This document shows, one piece after another, positions 7,227 through 15,277 of a stretch of DNA of 64,000 nt. Where the stretch lies: contig NZ_AP025307.1 of the NCBI RefSeq assembly GCF_036492635.1, forward strand, positions 186,001 to 250,000, written 5' to 3'. Positions within the stretch are counted from its first letter, which is position 1. Every line of letters begins with the position of its first letter. The notes beneath the pieces were generated by a model. It worked only from the letters and a program-made list of their open reading frames with translations. It was not told the origin of the DNA and did no database searches. The position numbers and the translations under genes are program-made. The stretch comes from Aureibacter tunicatorum (GTDB lineage: Bacteria; Bacteroidota; Bacteroidia; Cytophagales; Cyclobacteriaceae).

Positions 7227-10085
7227 ATGCCAGTAAAACGAAAGTTAAGAAGAAGGAAGAAGAGGAAGTCCAAACAAAGCGTGTCATTTCCCATGAGCGA
7301 AGGAGCTTCACTAATGCCGCCTGTAGAAGATGTGGATGGCGGTGTGCCATCGGATCAGGATGAGGCTTTGGGCTATGAGGATTTTTTGATGGAGCCATAT
7401 GACTTGACAGGAGATAATATGATTGACTCTCCTTTGCTTCAACAGTTGACATTCATGACATCTGAGGAATTTAGAAGCTTGACAGTGCCTGTGGGAGTCA
7501 AGGCATACGCGAGAAAGCTTACCAAAAAAAGAGCATTAAGAGAAAGCATTGAAGAGAATGGCATTGGCAGATTTGACCAATATACTGTTTGGCCTATTTT
7601 GAAAGAGGTTGATGATCTTTTAGATGAATATAAGAGTCTTAAATGCGACGGAGCGAATTTTGAGGGTTTGGTGCTTACGCATCAGAGTTATTTGTCTATG
7701 CACAGAAAGTACTGCGAAGCGTATTTTAAATATTCAGGGCTCATGTCTGAATTCCATGAATTTAAGGCAGAGCATAAAAAAAGGATAATGATCATAAGCA
7801 AAGCTTCAGAAGATTATGAGGTTTTGCGTCCAATGATGGAAAAAGTTGAAAGGGATTTTCCTCAAAAAGCTTTTGAAGATTATTGTGTTCAGGAGGAAGT
7901 TTATGAGGCGGAAGTTTACGCATTTCAGTATGAATTGATAAAATACAAGAGGGAACTTGAAAGGTTGCTTCATCAGTTGATGGCTAAGTTGCGGCATATT
8001 GAGATGATTTCTTTAGCTTGGCTAAATTCTCACCCTTTTGAGGAAACCGGAGATGTATTGTTGCTCACTAAGGCATTAAGTCTTATGCTTACCAGAGCAG
8101 ATGCGGAGTATCAACAGATTGTGAGAGTCTTGTTGAACAATAAACTGGATATATGGGTAGCTAAAGATGGACTAAAACGAAGGCTGATAGATTTTGACGA
8201 GGATCAAGTTCCGACGCGTTTTGCGCAAGCGACAGAAGTTTGCGACAGAAGAATGGACGGGCATGGAGAAAATGAAACTGTTCCATCCATACATGAAGGA
8301 GTCAACTTTGAGAAATTGGTGAAGAATACCACAGGAACCAGCAGGGTGCAAGTGGAAGATGTACATTATCTATGGGACAAACTTGTCGCCCAAAAAAACT
8401 TTGCTATACATAAATCTGACAATCCCATATATCAAGGACAAATAGACTTTCGAACTAAAGTATCGTCAATGTACTCAAAGGTAATGTGGACCGCTGAAGG
8501 TAGAGCTTTATTAAGGAAGCTAGTGGGTACCAAGGAATTTGAGTCATTCTATGATGATTCTGGATCAAGTTCAGATGAGTCGGATTTTGAGGATTCCACT
8601 TCCACAAGATTAAGCAATGAAGGACGTGAATCTGTAGCTGAAGTTGATGATCGCTCGATAACAGAATCTTTAAATATTCCAGAACCTTGGAAAACTATAG
8701 GTCAGTCGGAAGTTGCCTATCTTCAAGATAGAGAGTTGCGTCCTGCATGGGAGGGTTCCATGTATAAAGCTATGGTGGATAAAGTTTCCTTAAGCGAAGA
8801 TGGGGTGGAAGCTCCTCATCAGAAGAATAAATATGAACCCGGCAAGCTTAATCTGGACGTGGGACCGTCAAACTTAACTCATGAATTGCATTTCCCATAC
8901 AGTTCTTTTGAAGGGAGGAGCTCAGGCAAGCATAGTAGGACAGTCGCGTTAAAATTTGATGGAGATGAAACTTATGGTTCGAATTTATGTCCTGTAGTCG
9001 TTGGCCCTAAAAGACCATATCAAGTATATCCGCCATTTATACATTTCGCCTTTGTTTTGGATAAAGCAGTAGCGGCTCTTAAAGGGAATTTTTCATTAAT
9101 GGATCAGGAATTCAAAAGCTTGTTGTTCGAAAATAGACTAAGAGCTCAAATCGGCTTGCACAGCCGTCATTTTGCGACTGGAATGGATGATCCAGTGAAA
9201 TCTTCAAATTTGGATATGAATGTGTTTTACTGGGAAGTTCCTAAGCACGATCAATATTCAATATATACTGCGGTTGCGGGACCTGAGGCAAGGAAAATGG
9301 CTGAAGATGACTATGAAACATTGTTTTTGGATTCAAGAGTGCAAGGTGGAGTAACCTCTGAAGCATTTGGGGCGAGTGTCATAACTGGGAAAAAGCAAAG
9401 TGATAGATTTGATAGAAGATATCAACAGTATCAGAAAAGGTTAGAAAGGGTTAGAAACCGAGAGGGCTTTGTATCCATCAGGCCTCAAGAGCTGGAACCG
9501 GGGCAGACGGAAGGTGATATTAGCTTTACAACATCTTTCGGATTAACAAGCGAATTGGAGCAAAGTCGTTTGAGAAGATTAGAGACCAGAGCTGAAAAAC
9601 TCAAGTCTAAAGCTAAAGGTGGTGATAAAGAATCTAAAAGGCGATCATCATTCTCTGGTTTTGCTGATGTCTATGAAGAAGGGAGTGGAGCTCGAAGAAG
9701 AAATTCTGGATCAGAAGCGGAAATGACTTCATACCTTTCGGGCTTGGGTGGTCAAATGGACAGAAGAGGAGCAACAATAGAAAAAATGAAATTGAGAAAG
9801 GATGAGGCTGCGGAGAATATACGTAAGCTGGACGAGGAGATAAAAGCCGCAAAAGCAAGAAATGAACAAATTGAGAGGGAATATAAAGAAGCTGAAAGCC
9901 AATTTGCAGAACATGAGGGAGCAATCAGGGATTTAAGCAGAAGACTTTTTGAAGACCAGTTGGCTAAAAACAAGAAGCAGATTGATTATTATAAAAAGCA
10001 GAAAGAACGTGGAGAAAGATTTGTGCAACAAGAGCTTGGCAGACATCGTATCGAAGAAATGTTGGATGACACTGAATTGCTTTAG
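7227..10085 (+). CDS. Large basic protein with degenerate M91 (NleD-like) metallopeptidase core and C-terminal coiled coil
   Basis: 952 residues, no signal peptide or membrane segment. Residues 4-16 are an Arg/Lys cluster (KRKLRRRKKRKSK). The middle resembles the effector-type M91 zinc peptidases: TAEGRALLRKL (near 424), then PPFIHFAFVLDKAVAALKG (about 602-620), then FENRLRAQIGLHSRHF (about 633). In M91 the second block carries AHExxHA and the third TEN-x-x-R...GL-x-x-R. Here H, E and H are replaced by F, V and K, so zinc binding is unlikely. A Ser/Asp/Glu-rich stretch (about 440-475) sits between the first two blocks, and residues about 835-950 form a long charged coiled coil. The protein at 48750-51368 has the same three blocks. 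The assignment is my motif reading, not a search. Function unknown; a role as toxin/effector or its inactive partner is a guess. Single-gene unit. Confidence 0.6.
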   Translation: MPVKRKLRRRKKRKSKQSVSFPMSEGASLMPPVEDVDGGVPSDQDEALGYEDFLMEPYDLTGDNMIDSPLLQQLTFMTSEEFRSLTVPVGVKAYARKLTKKRALRESIEENGIGRFDQYTVWPILKEVDDLLDEYKSLKCDGANFEGLVLTHQSYLSMHRKYCEAYFKYSGLMSEFHEFKAEHKKRIMIISKASEDYEVLRPMMEKVERDFPQKAFEDYCVQEEVYEAEVYAFQYELIKYKRELERLLHQLMAKLRHIEMISLAWLNSHPFEETGDVLLLTKALSLMLTRADAEYQQIVRVLLNNKLDIWVAKDGLKRRLIDFDEDQVPTRFAQATEVCDRRMDGHGENETVPSIHEGVNFEKLVKNTTGTSRVQVEDVHYLWDKLVAQKNFAIHKSDNPIYQGQIDFRTKVSSMYSKVMWTAEGRALLRKLVGTKEFESFYDDSGSSSDESDFEDSTSTRLSNEGRESVAEVDDRSITESLNIPEPWKTIGQSEVAYLQDRELRPAWEGSMYKAMVDKVSLSEDGVEAPHQKNKYEPGKLNLDVGPSNLTHELHFPYSSFEGRSSGKHSRTVALKFDGDETYGSNLCPVVVGPKRPYQVYPPFIHFAFVLDKAVAALKGNFSLMDQEFKSLLFENRLRAQIGLHSRHFATGMDDPVKSSNLDMNVFYWEVPKHDQYSIYTAVAGPEARKMAEDDYETLFLDSRVQGGVTSEAFGASVITGKKQSDRFDRRYQQYQKRLERVRNREGFVSIRPQELEPGQTEGDISFTTSFGLTSELEQSRLRRLETRAEKLKSKAKGGDKESKRRSSFSGFADVYEEGSGARRRNSGSEAEMTSYLSGLGGQMDRRGATIEKMKLRKDEAAENIRKLDEEIKAAKARNEQIEREYKEAESQFAEHEGAIRDLSRRLFEDQLAKNKKQIDYYKKQKERGERFVQQELGRHRIEEMLDDTELL

Positions 10086-10108
10086 CCAAGCGTAGACAAT
10101 GATAAGAA

Positions 10109-10138
10109 AAAGCCTCGGCAAGGTATTGCGGAGGCTTT
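10109..10138 (-). terminator. Bidirectional hairpin terminator between convergent genes
   Basis: Stem AAAGCCTC / GAGGCTTT with an inner GCAA / TTGC stem and GGTA loop. The minus strand continues GCTTTTTC, so it mainly ends the cupin gene (stop at 10153). The plus side (gene stop at 10085) has only a weak T-tract. Confidence 0.75.
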
Positions 10139-10152
10139 GAAGATTTTAATCA

Positions 10153-10857
10153 TTATGATAGGCAGTCGTTGAAGATTGCTTTGTCGTTTGTGAATATGAG
10201 CCCGTCATTGTCATGGAAATTTGCGTATTCAGATACAATTGCTCCTTCCGGACCAGCCATCATGAAATGAGGAGCTTCCGGTCTGTTGAGCGTGTTCATT
10301 TGTCCTCTTTCGACTTTGATTGCTTTGTTGACATTTACAAAATCCGTCTGGCTTTCTGGTATACTAGGCAAATTCGCAGTTTCTCCTTCTTCTCCAAAAC
10401 AGTAGATTGATCCGTGTCTCACATGCCATGTTTCCATTTTAGCAGGGAATTTCGTTTCAACATGCTTATGCTCGATGATCATTTGCCCCGGAAGCAAGTA
10501 AATCTCATGAGCGAAATAGCCAAATGTGTCAGAGTTGTGCCAAAAGACACCAGCCATGCCTGCGTTGATGAAATCACCTTGCCCAAAATCAGAGATAAAT
10601 AGATTGTCCAATAGAAATTGGTCAGCAGGATAATCGAAACGTTTGAACATTTCTTTGTAAGCCTCTAGCGTTTTTGGCCCGGATAACACTCCATTGTCAT
10701 AGAAATCTTTGTTCGAATAATTAGGAACGCTAGCATTCATTGAATTTGAGGTTTTAGAATTTTCATTTGAGAGTAAATTGGCTGAAGCTGTTCCAGCGAT
10801 AGCCATTCCTGATAGACTTGCGATTGATTTTTTAAGAGCTGATCGTCTTTTCATCAT
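10153..10857 (-). CDS. Exported cupin protein, D-lyxose isomerase-like
   Basis: 234 residues. The N-terminus KRRSALKKSIASLSGMAIAGTASA resembles a Tat signal peptide (twin Arg, hydrophobic stretch, Ala cleavage site). The rest is one cupin domain with likely metal ligands in the IIEHKHVETKFPAKMETWHV region and a later EAPHFMMAGPEGAIVSEYANFHD block, which reads like the D-lyxose ketol-isomerase / sugar-isomerase cupin family. Substrate unknown. It could be a periplasmic sugar isomerase or a metal-binding cupin of other function. It lies convergent to the 7227 gene, and the terminator between them serves it. An ATG two codons upstream (MMKRR) is used here; the second Met is equally possible. Confidence 0.65.
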   Translation of the reverse strand: MMKRRSALKKSIASLSGMAIAGTASANLLSNENSKTSNSMNASVPNYSNKDFYDNGVLSGPKTLEAYKEMFKRFDYPADQFLLDNLFISDFGQGDFINAGMAGVFWHNSDTFGYFAHEIYLLPGQMIIEHKHVETKFPAKMETWHVRHGSIYCFGEEGETANLPSIPESQTDFVNVNKAIKVERGQMNTLNRPEAPHFMMAGPEGAIVSEYANFHDNDGLIFTNDKAIFNDCLS

Positions 10858-10950
10858 AAAAAGGTTAAAAATGATTATTCAGTGTGTTGTTTAATAAATC
10901 GGATTTAGCAGTAAACAATATAAGGTGTTGATTACTAGCGTAAACAAACT

Positions 10951-12093
10951 TTATATATGATATACTCCTTCTACTTCCACCAGCAGATTATCTCTACAGA
11001 TATCAGCTTGCGTGTAAATAGCTGGAATGTTAGGATATGCTTGGTTTATTCTTTTTTTGATAGTCTCAAGATCTTTGGTTTGTTTAATATATATTCTAAG
11101 CAATTGCAGATTCCCTTTGGAAAGCTTTGATAAGCCAGCTTTGATCAGATTCTCATTGCTAATGAGCTTTTCGATATTTTCTATTGTTATTTCAATTTGT
11201 TTGGAGCTTGAGTGAATTGCTTCGGATTTTTCTCCAAGTATAGCAGCTGTCCCTGATATGTAAATGCTATGAAAATTATCGAACTGTAAAGCTTTGGCTC
11301 TTTCAAATTTTGGGGTATGTTTTTTTTCAGGTTCCGATTCGGAGCATACGATTTCATTCGTGGAATATTTGTGAGCATCGATTTGAATAGGGTTGCTGAT
11401 GGGAAGTGAGATGACTGAGGAATTATTCATTTCTTTCACAGCGATCAAGTCAATAGCAATGCCTCCTGCGCCTGCGCCGATGCCTGTAGCGGCAGGGTAG
11501 CCATTTTGCCATTTATAGCTCTTCCAAGCTGAATATCTTGCTTCATTGAAGGCTTGATAGTTTTGAGTGTCGTTTGCAAAACCTGTTATATTTTCAATAT
11601 AATTCCATTGTCTGACAACATGTTCCCAATCTAGATTTTCGTGAAGCAGCATTTTGTGAATTTTATCGAAAACTTTAGATGCTGAATGTTCAGCATCATT
11701 TTCATATACCGAATGAACGCATCCAAAGTAATAATATGACGCTAATGAATTAGTATAAATGGCATAATTTATTCCTTTCCATTGTTTAAATCGAATCTGT
11801 GAGATGTCAGATTTCACTTGGGTTATCTCAAGAGTTAAATAAGCATCCAGAGGTTTTTGATAAATAATCGTAACAGCTGGAACAGCGTCTTGAAAACAAG
11901 AGTGTATGCTTTGAATAATACTTTTCTTGAATGAGCTGTTTTCTAATTTTGGGTCTAAGAAAATAACGATTTTGAGTACATGCTCATTTGAATTGCTATG
12001 AAAGCCATTGAGCGCGATATTCAATGAATTTAAAATGTCATTTTGACTATGATCATCTAATTTAACAACTTGATATGAAATTGTACTCTCCAT
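10951..12093 (-). CDS. Chorismatase-like protein (FkbO/Hyg5/XanB2 type, Rid superfamily)
   Basis: 380 residues from the ATG at 12093. That start follows AAGGAGATCAAG, a good ribosome-binding site, whereas the longer frame begins with a GTG that overlaps it. The sequence contains GFANDTQNYQAFNEARYSAW and YPAATGIGAGAGG...DLIAV (about 170-220), then FHSIYISGTAAILGEKSEA (about 270-290) and a Rid-like C-terminus (YPNIPAIYTQADICRDNLLVEVEGV). These match my memory of chorismatases, which hydrolyse chorismate to dihydroxycyclohexadiene or hydroxybenzoate products. In other bacteria they feed aryl polyene-type pigments or polyketide starter units. No pigment genes are visible nearby. The product cannot be told from sequence alone. 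Confidence 0.6.
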   Translation of the reverse strand: MESTISYQVVKLDDHSQNDILNSLNIALNGFHSNSNEHVLKIVIFLDPKLENSSFKKSIIQSIHSCFQDAVPAVTIIYQKPLDAYLTLEITQVKSDISQIRFKQWKGINYAIYTNSLASYYYFGCVHSVYENDAEHSASKVFDKIHKMLLHENLDWEHVVRQWNYIENITGFANDTQNYQAFNEARYSAWKSYKWQNGYPAATGIGAGAGGIAIDLIAVKEMNNSSVISLPISNPIQIDAHKYSTNEIVCSESEPEKKHTPKFERAKALQFDNFHSIYISGTAAILGEKSEAIHSSSKQIEITIENIEKLISNENLIKAGLSKLSKGNLQLLRIYIKQTKDLETIKKRINQAYPNIPAIYTQADICRDNLLVEVEGVYHI

Positions 12094-12180
12094 CTTGATC
12101 TCCTTCACAATTTTTTAAAAAATAAGCTATATAATACATTAATAATCAGATGAACAAAGAAGTTCAGCTATTTACTATAT

Positions 12181-13992
12181 TTATAAGGTCAGAACATAAT
12201 TTATCAAGCATTCGAGATCTTCATCCGTCATATTATCTCCAATGCCATGTTTTTCATTTTTTAAGAATTCTTTCAACGTATAGCTTTTACCGTCATGGCC
12301 ATAGGGAGCGGTTCTCCATACTTCTTTAAGTGTTGGTGTATTCCAACCTTCCTCAAATTCGATTCTTCCTATTTTATGCATTTTGTTGTCGGTAAAATAT
12401 TCACCTGAATGGCAATGTCTGCAACTGGAATTTTCAAATATTTGCTTTCCTTTCAATGCGGATTCACTTAGTTTTCCATCTACTAGAAATGGGCTTGGCT
12501 GCGGCTTGAGACTTTTCAAATAAGCGTCAACAGCTTTGGCTTGGTTTTCATCAATAGTGGAGAACTGTATGTGTTGAAATCCTGCGCGAACCGCCGTTTC
12601 GGCATCTGATCTTATACCTGATATCATGCTGGGAGGTGTCGCATGCGCGTAAAGTAAGCTTTTTACATTTTTTGGATTGCCAATCCCATCATTTAACAGA
12701 TCCCAATTCATGCCATCTGTGCGAGCGTCGCCGGGATGGCAACCATTGCAAGACTGCCAAGCTTGAAAGCAGTATTGAGCGTCATTGAAATAGCGTTCTC
12801 CCATGCGGGCATCAGATTCTTTCCAGCCTTTGTTGATGGCTAGAGAGTAATCATTGTGCTTGTCAAGCGGATCGATAATGTTCAGCGTATCTGAAAAGTA
12901 GGTTGGCACTAATATTTTTCCCTTATTGAATGTCAACAGCCGTGGTCCATTGCCCGAGATTTTTCTGCGTTCTCTTATGTCATTAAGAAATGTCAAGTCA
13001 TAGGAGAGAGTTTCTTTATCAGGAGTATTGTTAAGCTTGTCAATAAATTCTTGATAGTTAATCAGGCTAATATCGTGCGTTCCTGAATGCGAAACAGCCA
13101 TAATATTGTCTTTAAAATCAACGCTCCAAGACCCTGCGGCTCCATACTCAGGTTCGTCCAATAATATCGAGGCCACAAAACTTTGCTTGTCGACATCTAT
13201 GATGCTTACGGCACTGGTGTTCATCCAACCTTGTTCTAATTGGGAAGTCGGTACTTGATGCCTTCCCAGATTATGAATGATCATGGCATATTTTCCATCA
13301 GGAGTTATTTTTATTGAGCGTAGAGCATTGCTTCCATTGCTTAAGCTGATGTCTTTGATTTTTTCAGACTTATCAATGTCTATTATGCTAACGGAAGCCG
13401 TTACAGTGTCAATGTCGGCTCTTGTTGCCGGCAAGAAATTAGTAACAAATAGGTATTTGCCATCTTTGGAAATATCGGATGAGAAAGGCTCTCGAATGAC
13501 AGAAACTTTAGTCTCTTTCATATTCTCATCCAAACGAATGATCGAAATATTATTCTCGAATTGATTGCAGACAAAAAGTTTATTGCCATCGGAACTTAGC
13601 AAAGGAGCTTTGGCGCCAACACCAAGTTTGATTTTATTTATTATTTCGCCACTTCTTAAGTCTATGATTTGTAGCCAACCCATTTCGTAAGAAGTCGTAA
13701 TGTAAGCTTTGTTGTCATTGAGACAAATGCCGGTTACAGGCATATCAAAATTCCATTCTTTTTCTATAGACCAATCCGAAATGTTGTAGGCGATGACGGA
13801 TTGAGATGTTTTATTGGCGAAATAAGCGAGCTTTGAATCATCGGAAAGAGCTATTTGGACCGTGGAAAGAGGAGGCAAGCTTTTCTTCTCAAAATTAGTC
13901 ATAGCAATGATATTGAATAAGCAAAAAGCGCCTATGCTAATGCTAAGTCTTTTTAAGACTGGGAATCTAAAAAAATGTGAGAACCTTGCCAT
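12181..13992 (-). CDS. YVTN beta-propeller / di-haem cytochrome c protein
   Basis: 603 residues with an N-terminal hydrophobic segment (about 16-32), so periplasmic or membrane-anchored. Residues about 40-390 are repeated beta-propeller blades (KLAYFANKTSQSVIAY, DGNKLFVCNQFENNISII, DGKYLFVTNFLP). The C-terminal third is cytochrome-c-peroxidase-like, with haem motifs CNGCH (near 415) and CRHCH (near 525) and the TPTLKEVWRTAPYGHDG segment typical of MauG/CCP-type di-haem proteins. It follows the IclR gene by 9 bases in the same direction, so the two are probably cotranscribed. Likely role: electron transfer or peroxidase/oxidase chemistry on an unknown periplasmic substrate. The fused propeller could bind substrate. 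Confidence 0.85.
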   Translation of the reverse strand: MARFSHFFRFPVLKRLSISIGAFCLFNIIAMTNFEKKSLPPLSTVQIALSDDSKLAYFANKTSQSVIAYNISDWSIEKEWNFDMPVTGICLNDNKAYITTSYEMGWLQIIDLRSGEIINKIKLGVGAKAPLLSSDGNKLFVCNQFENNISIIRLDENMKETKVSVIREPFSSDISKDGKYLFVTNFLPATRADIDTVTASVSIIDIDKSEKIKDISLSNGSNALRSIKITPDGKYAMIIHNLGRHQVPTSQLEQGWMNTSAVSIIDVDKQSFVASILLDEPEYGAAGSWSVDFKDNIMAVSHSGTHDISLINYQEFIDKLNNTPDKETLSYDLTFLNDIRERRKISGNGPRLLTFNKGKILVPTYFSDTLNIIDPLDKHNDYSLAINKGWKESDARMGERYFNDAQYCFQAWQSCNGCHPGDARTDGMNWDLLNDGIGNPKNVKSLLYAHATPPSMISGIRSDAETAVRAGFQHIQFSTIDENQAKAVDAYLKSLKPQPSPFLVDGKLSESALKGKQIFENSSCRHCHSGEYFTDNKMHKIGRIEFEEGWNTPTLKEVWRTAPYGHDGKSYTLKEFLKNEKHGIGDNMTDEDLECLINYVLTL

Positions 13993-14001
13993 ATTGTTGA
14001 A

Positions 14002-14799
14002 TTATGCTTTTTTGAAACCAAATTCTTTTGATATCTCCATCGCTTTTTGAGAAACTTGAGAGCCAACCTGTTCGAATGACTCTGAAGAAAGTCTTACTGA
14101 GGGAGCTGTTACCCAAAGAGAAGCGATAGGAAGACCATGTTGGTTGAAAATCGGCGCGCCAACACAATGCACTCCTTCATATTCTTCCGCTCTGTCCAAC
14201 GCGTAACCTAGTTTTTTAACTTCATAGAGCTCTTCGCGAAATTGCTTTGGATCAATGATTGTATTGTCATTGAATTTTTCAAACTCAATTTGTTTAAGAC
14301 AAGTCTCTCTCTCTTCTTCGGGCAAATAGCTCAAAATTGCTTTGCCCGGAGCAGAAGCGTGAAGGTTGATTCTTTTTCCCAAGCTTAATCGGAATGTAAA
14401 CGGATGTGTGCCAATAGCTTGTTCTAGCAACACGACTTCGTTGCCATCCAAGGTTCCCAGTAGCACAGTTTCTTTAGTATCGTTTCGAAGTTTTCTCATA
14501 TAGTTGAGAGCCTTTTCGACAAGACTTGTTTCCGATAGTGTGGCGAGACCTATATGCAGTAATTTTTTTGATAGAGAAAAAGTTCCTGTCTTATCGTTTT
14601 TCAGCAAATAGTTTCTGTCATTCAATGAAGACATGATTCTAAACAGGGAGCTTTTGGGATAATTGAGCTTTTCTTGAACTTCTGTGAGAGTCAAGCCTTC
14701 AGTATGCTCTGTAAGCAACTCTATTACATCCAAAGCCCTGTTTAGATTCGGAACAGAATATTGCTTCTCTTCTTGCGTTGAAGATTTGTTCTGTTTCAT
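14002..14799 (-). CDS. IclR-family transcriptional regulator
   Basis: 265 residues: an N-terminal winged helix (about 20-80; ALDVIELLTEHTEGLTLTEVQEKL, SSLFRIMSSL) and a C-terminal IclR effector-binding domain (about 95-260; LGKRINLHASAPGKAILSYLPEE, LDRAEEYEGVHCVGAPIF). IclR proteins sense small carboxylates or aromatic or sugar acids and repress or activate adjacent catabolic genes. It heads the operon with the propeller-cytochrome gene (9-base gap) and is divergent from the HzsA-like gene at 15278, so it is the obvious candidate regulator of both. The ligand is unknown. Confidence 0.92.
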   Translation of the reverse strand: MKQNKSSTQEEKQYSVPNLNRALDVIELLTEHTEGLTLTEVQEKLNYPKSSLFRIMSSLNDRNYLLKNDKTGTFSLSKKLLHIGLATLSETSLVEKALNYMRKLRNDTKETVLLGTLDGNEVVLLEQAIGTHPFTFRLSLGKRINLHASAPGKAILSYLPEEERETCLKQIEFEKFNDNTIIDPKQFREELYEVKKLGYALDRAEEYEGVHCVGAPIFNQHGLPIASLWVTAPSVRLSSESFEQVGSQVSQKAMEISKEFGFKKA

Positions 14800-15277
14800 A
14801 TTTAAAACCTTGTTTTTGTAATTTTACCCCTAATTAATCTTTTTTTCAAGTATTACGGGCAAAATATGCGCAACTAGAGCAAGTTGGAATATGCATGAGT
14901 TTGTCTTTCACATCTTTTAAGAGTTTTATTTCAAGATCGTTTTGCTGAAATAATTCTGTTTAGTTAGATAATTCTATTTATAAATTAGAAATAAATACAA
15001 AAATTGAATTTTTTGAGTTTTAACGGATTGACAACTTTCATTTTAACTGAATAAGCTCATTAACTTTTTTCTTGAAAATTTGAGAGTAAAAATTTTTACA
15101 AATTCCTAATATGGAACTTTGTTTTAAATAAGGATTTAGATAATTTAGTATCATAATGATTGATTTTAGGGTAAAATAATACTCTATTGAAGCGCATGAA
15201 TCGTGAAAGTATTTAATCTTAAAATCTAAAATTAAAGAGATGCTATGGAGGGCAGTCACTTTTTAAATCAAATTTGT
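14800..15277. promoter_or_regulatory. 478-bp divergent intergenic region, IclR gene / HzsA-like gene
   Basis: Very AT-rich, with no convincing gene; a 73-codon minus-strand frame here has no coding character. It must hold both divergent promoters. The only symmetrical site I see is AATTCTA (14970-14976) / TAGAAAT (14986-14992), one mismatch, which could be an IclR operator. In such AT-rich DNA it may be chance. Confidence 0.4.

Noticed and set aside
7227-10085. Contractile injection system structural locus
   Set aside because: The leader and M91-like cores suggest cargo, but no sheath, tube, baseplate or DUF4157 protein is encoded in the window.
12094-12108. GTG start for the chorismatase-like gene
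   Set aside because: The GTG overlaps the strong AAGGAG ribosome-binding site of the ATG at 12093.
15038-15259. 73-codon minus-strand open frame in the IclR / HzsA-like gap
   Set aside because: Low-complexity AT-rich translation, no start signal, overlaps the promoter and start region of the 15278 gene.
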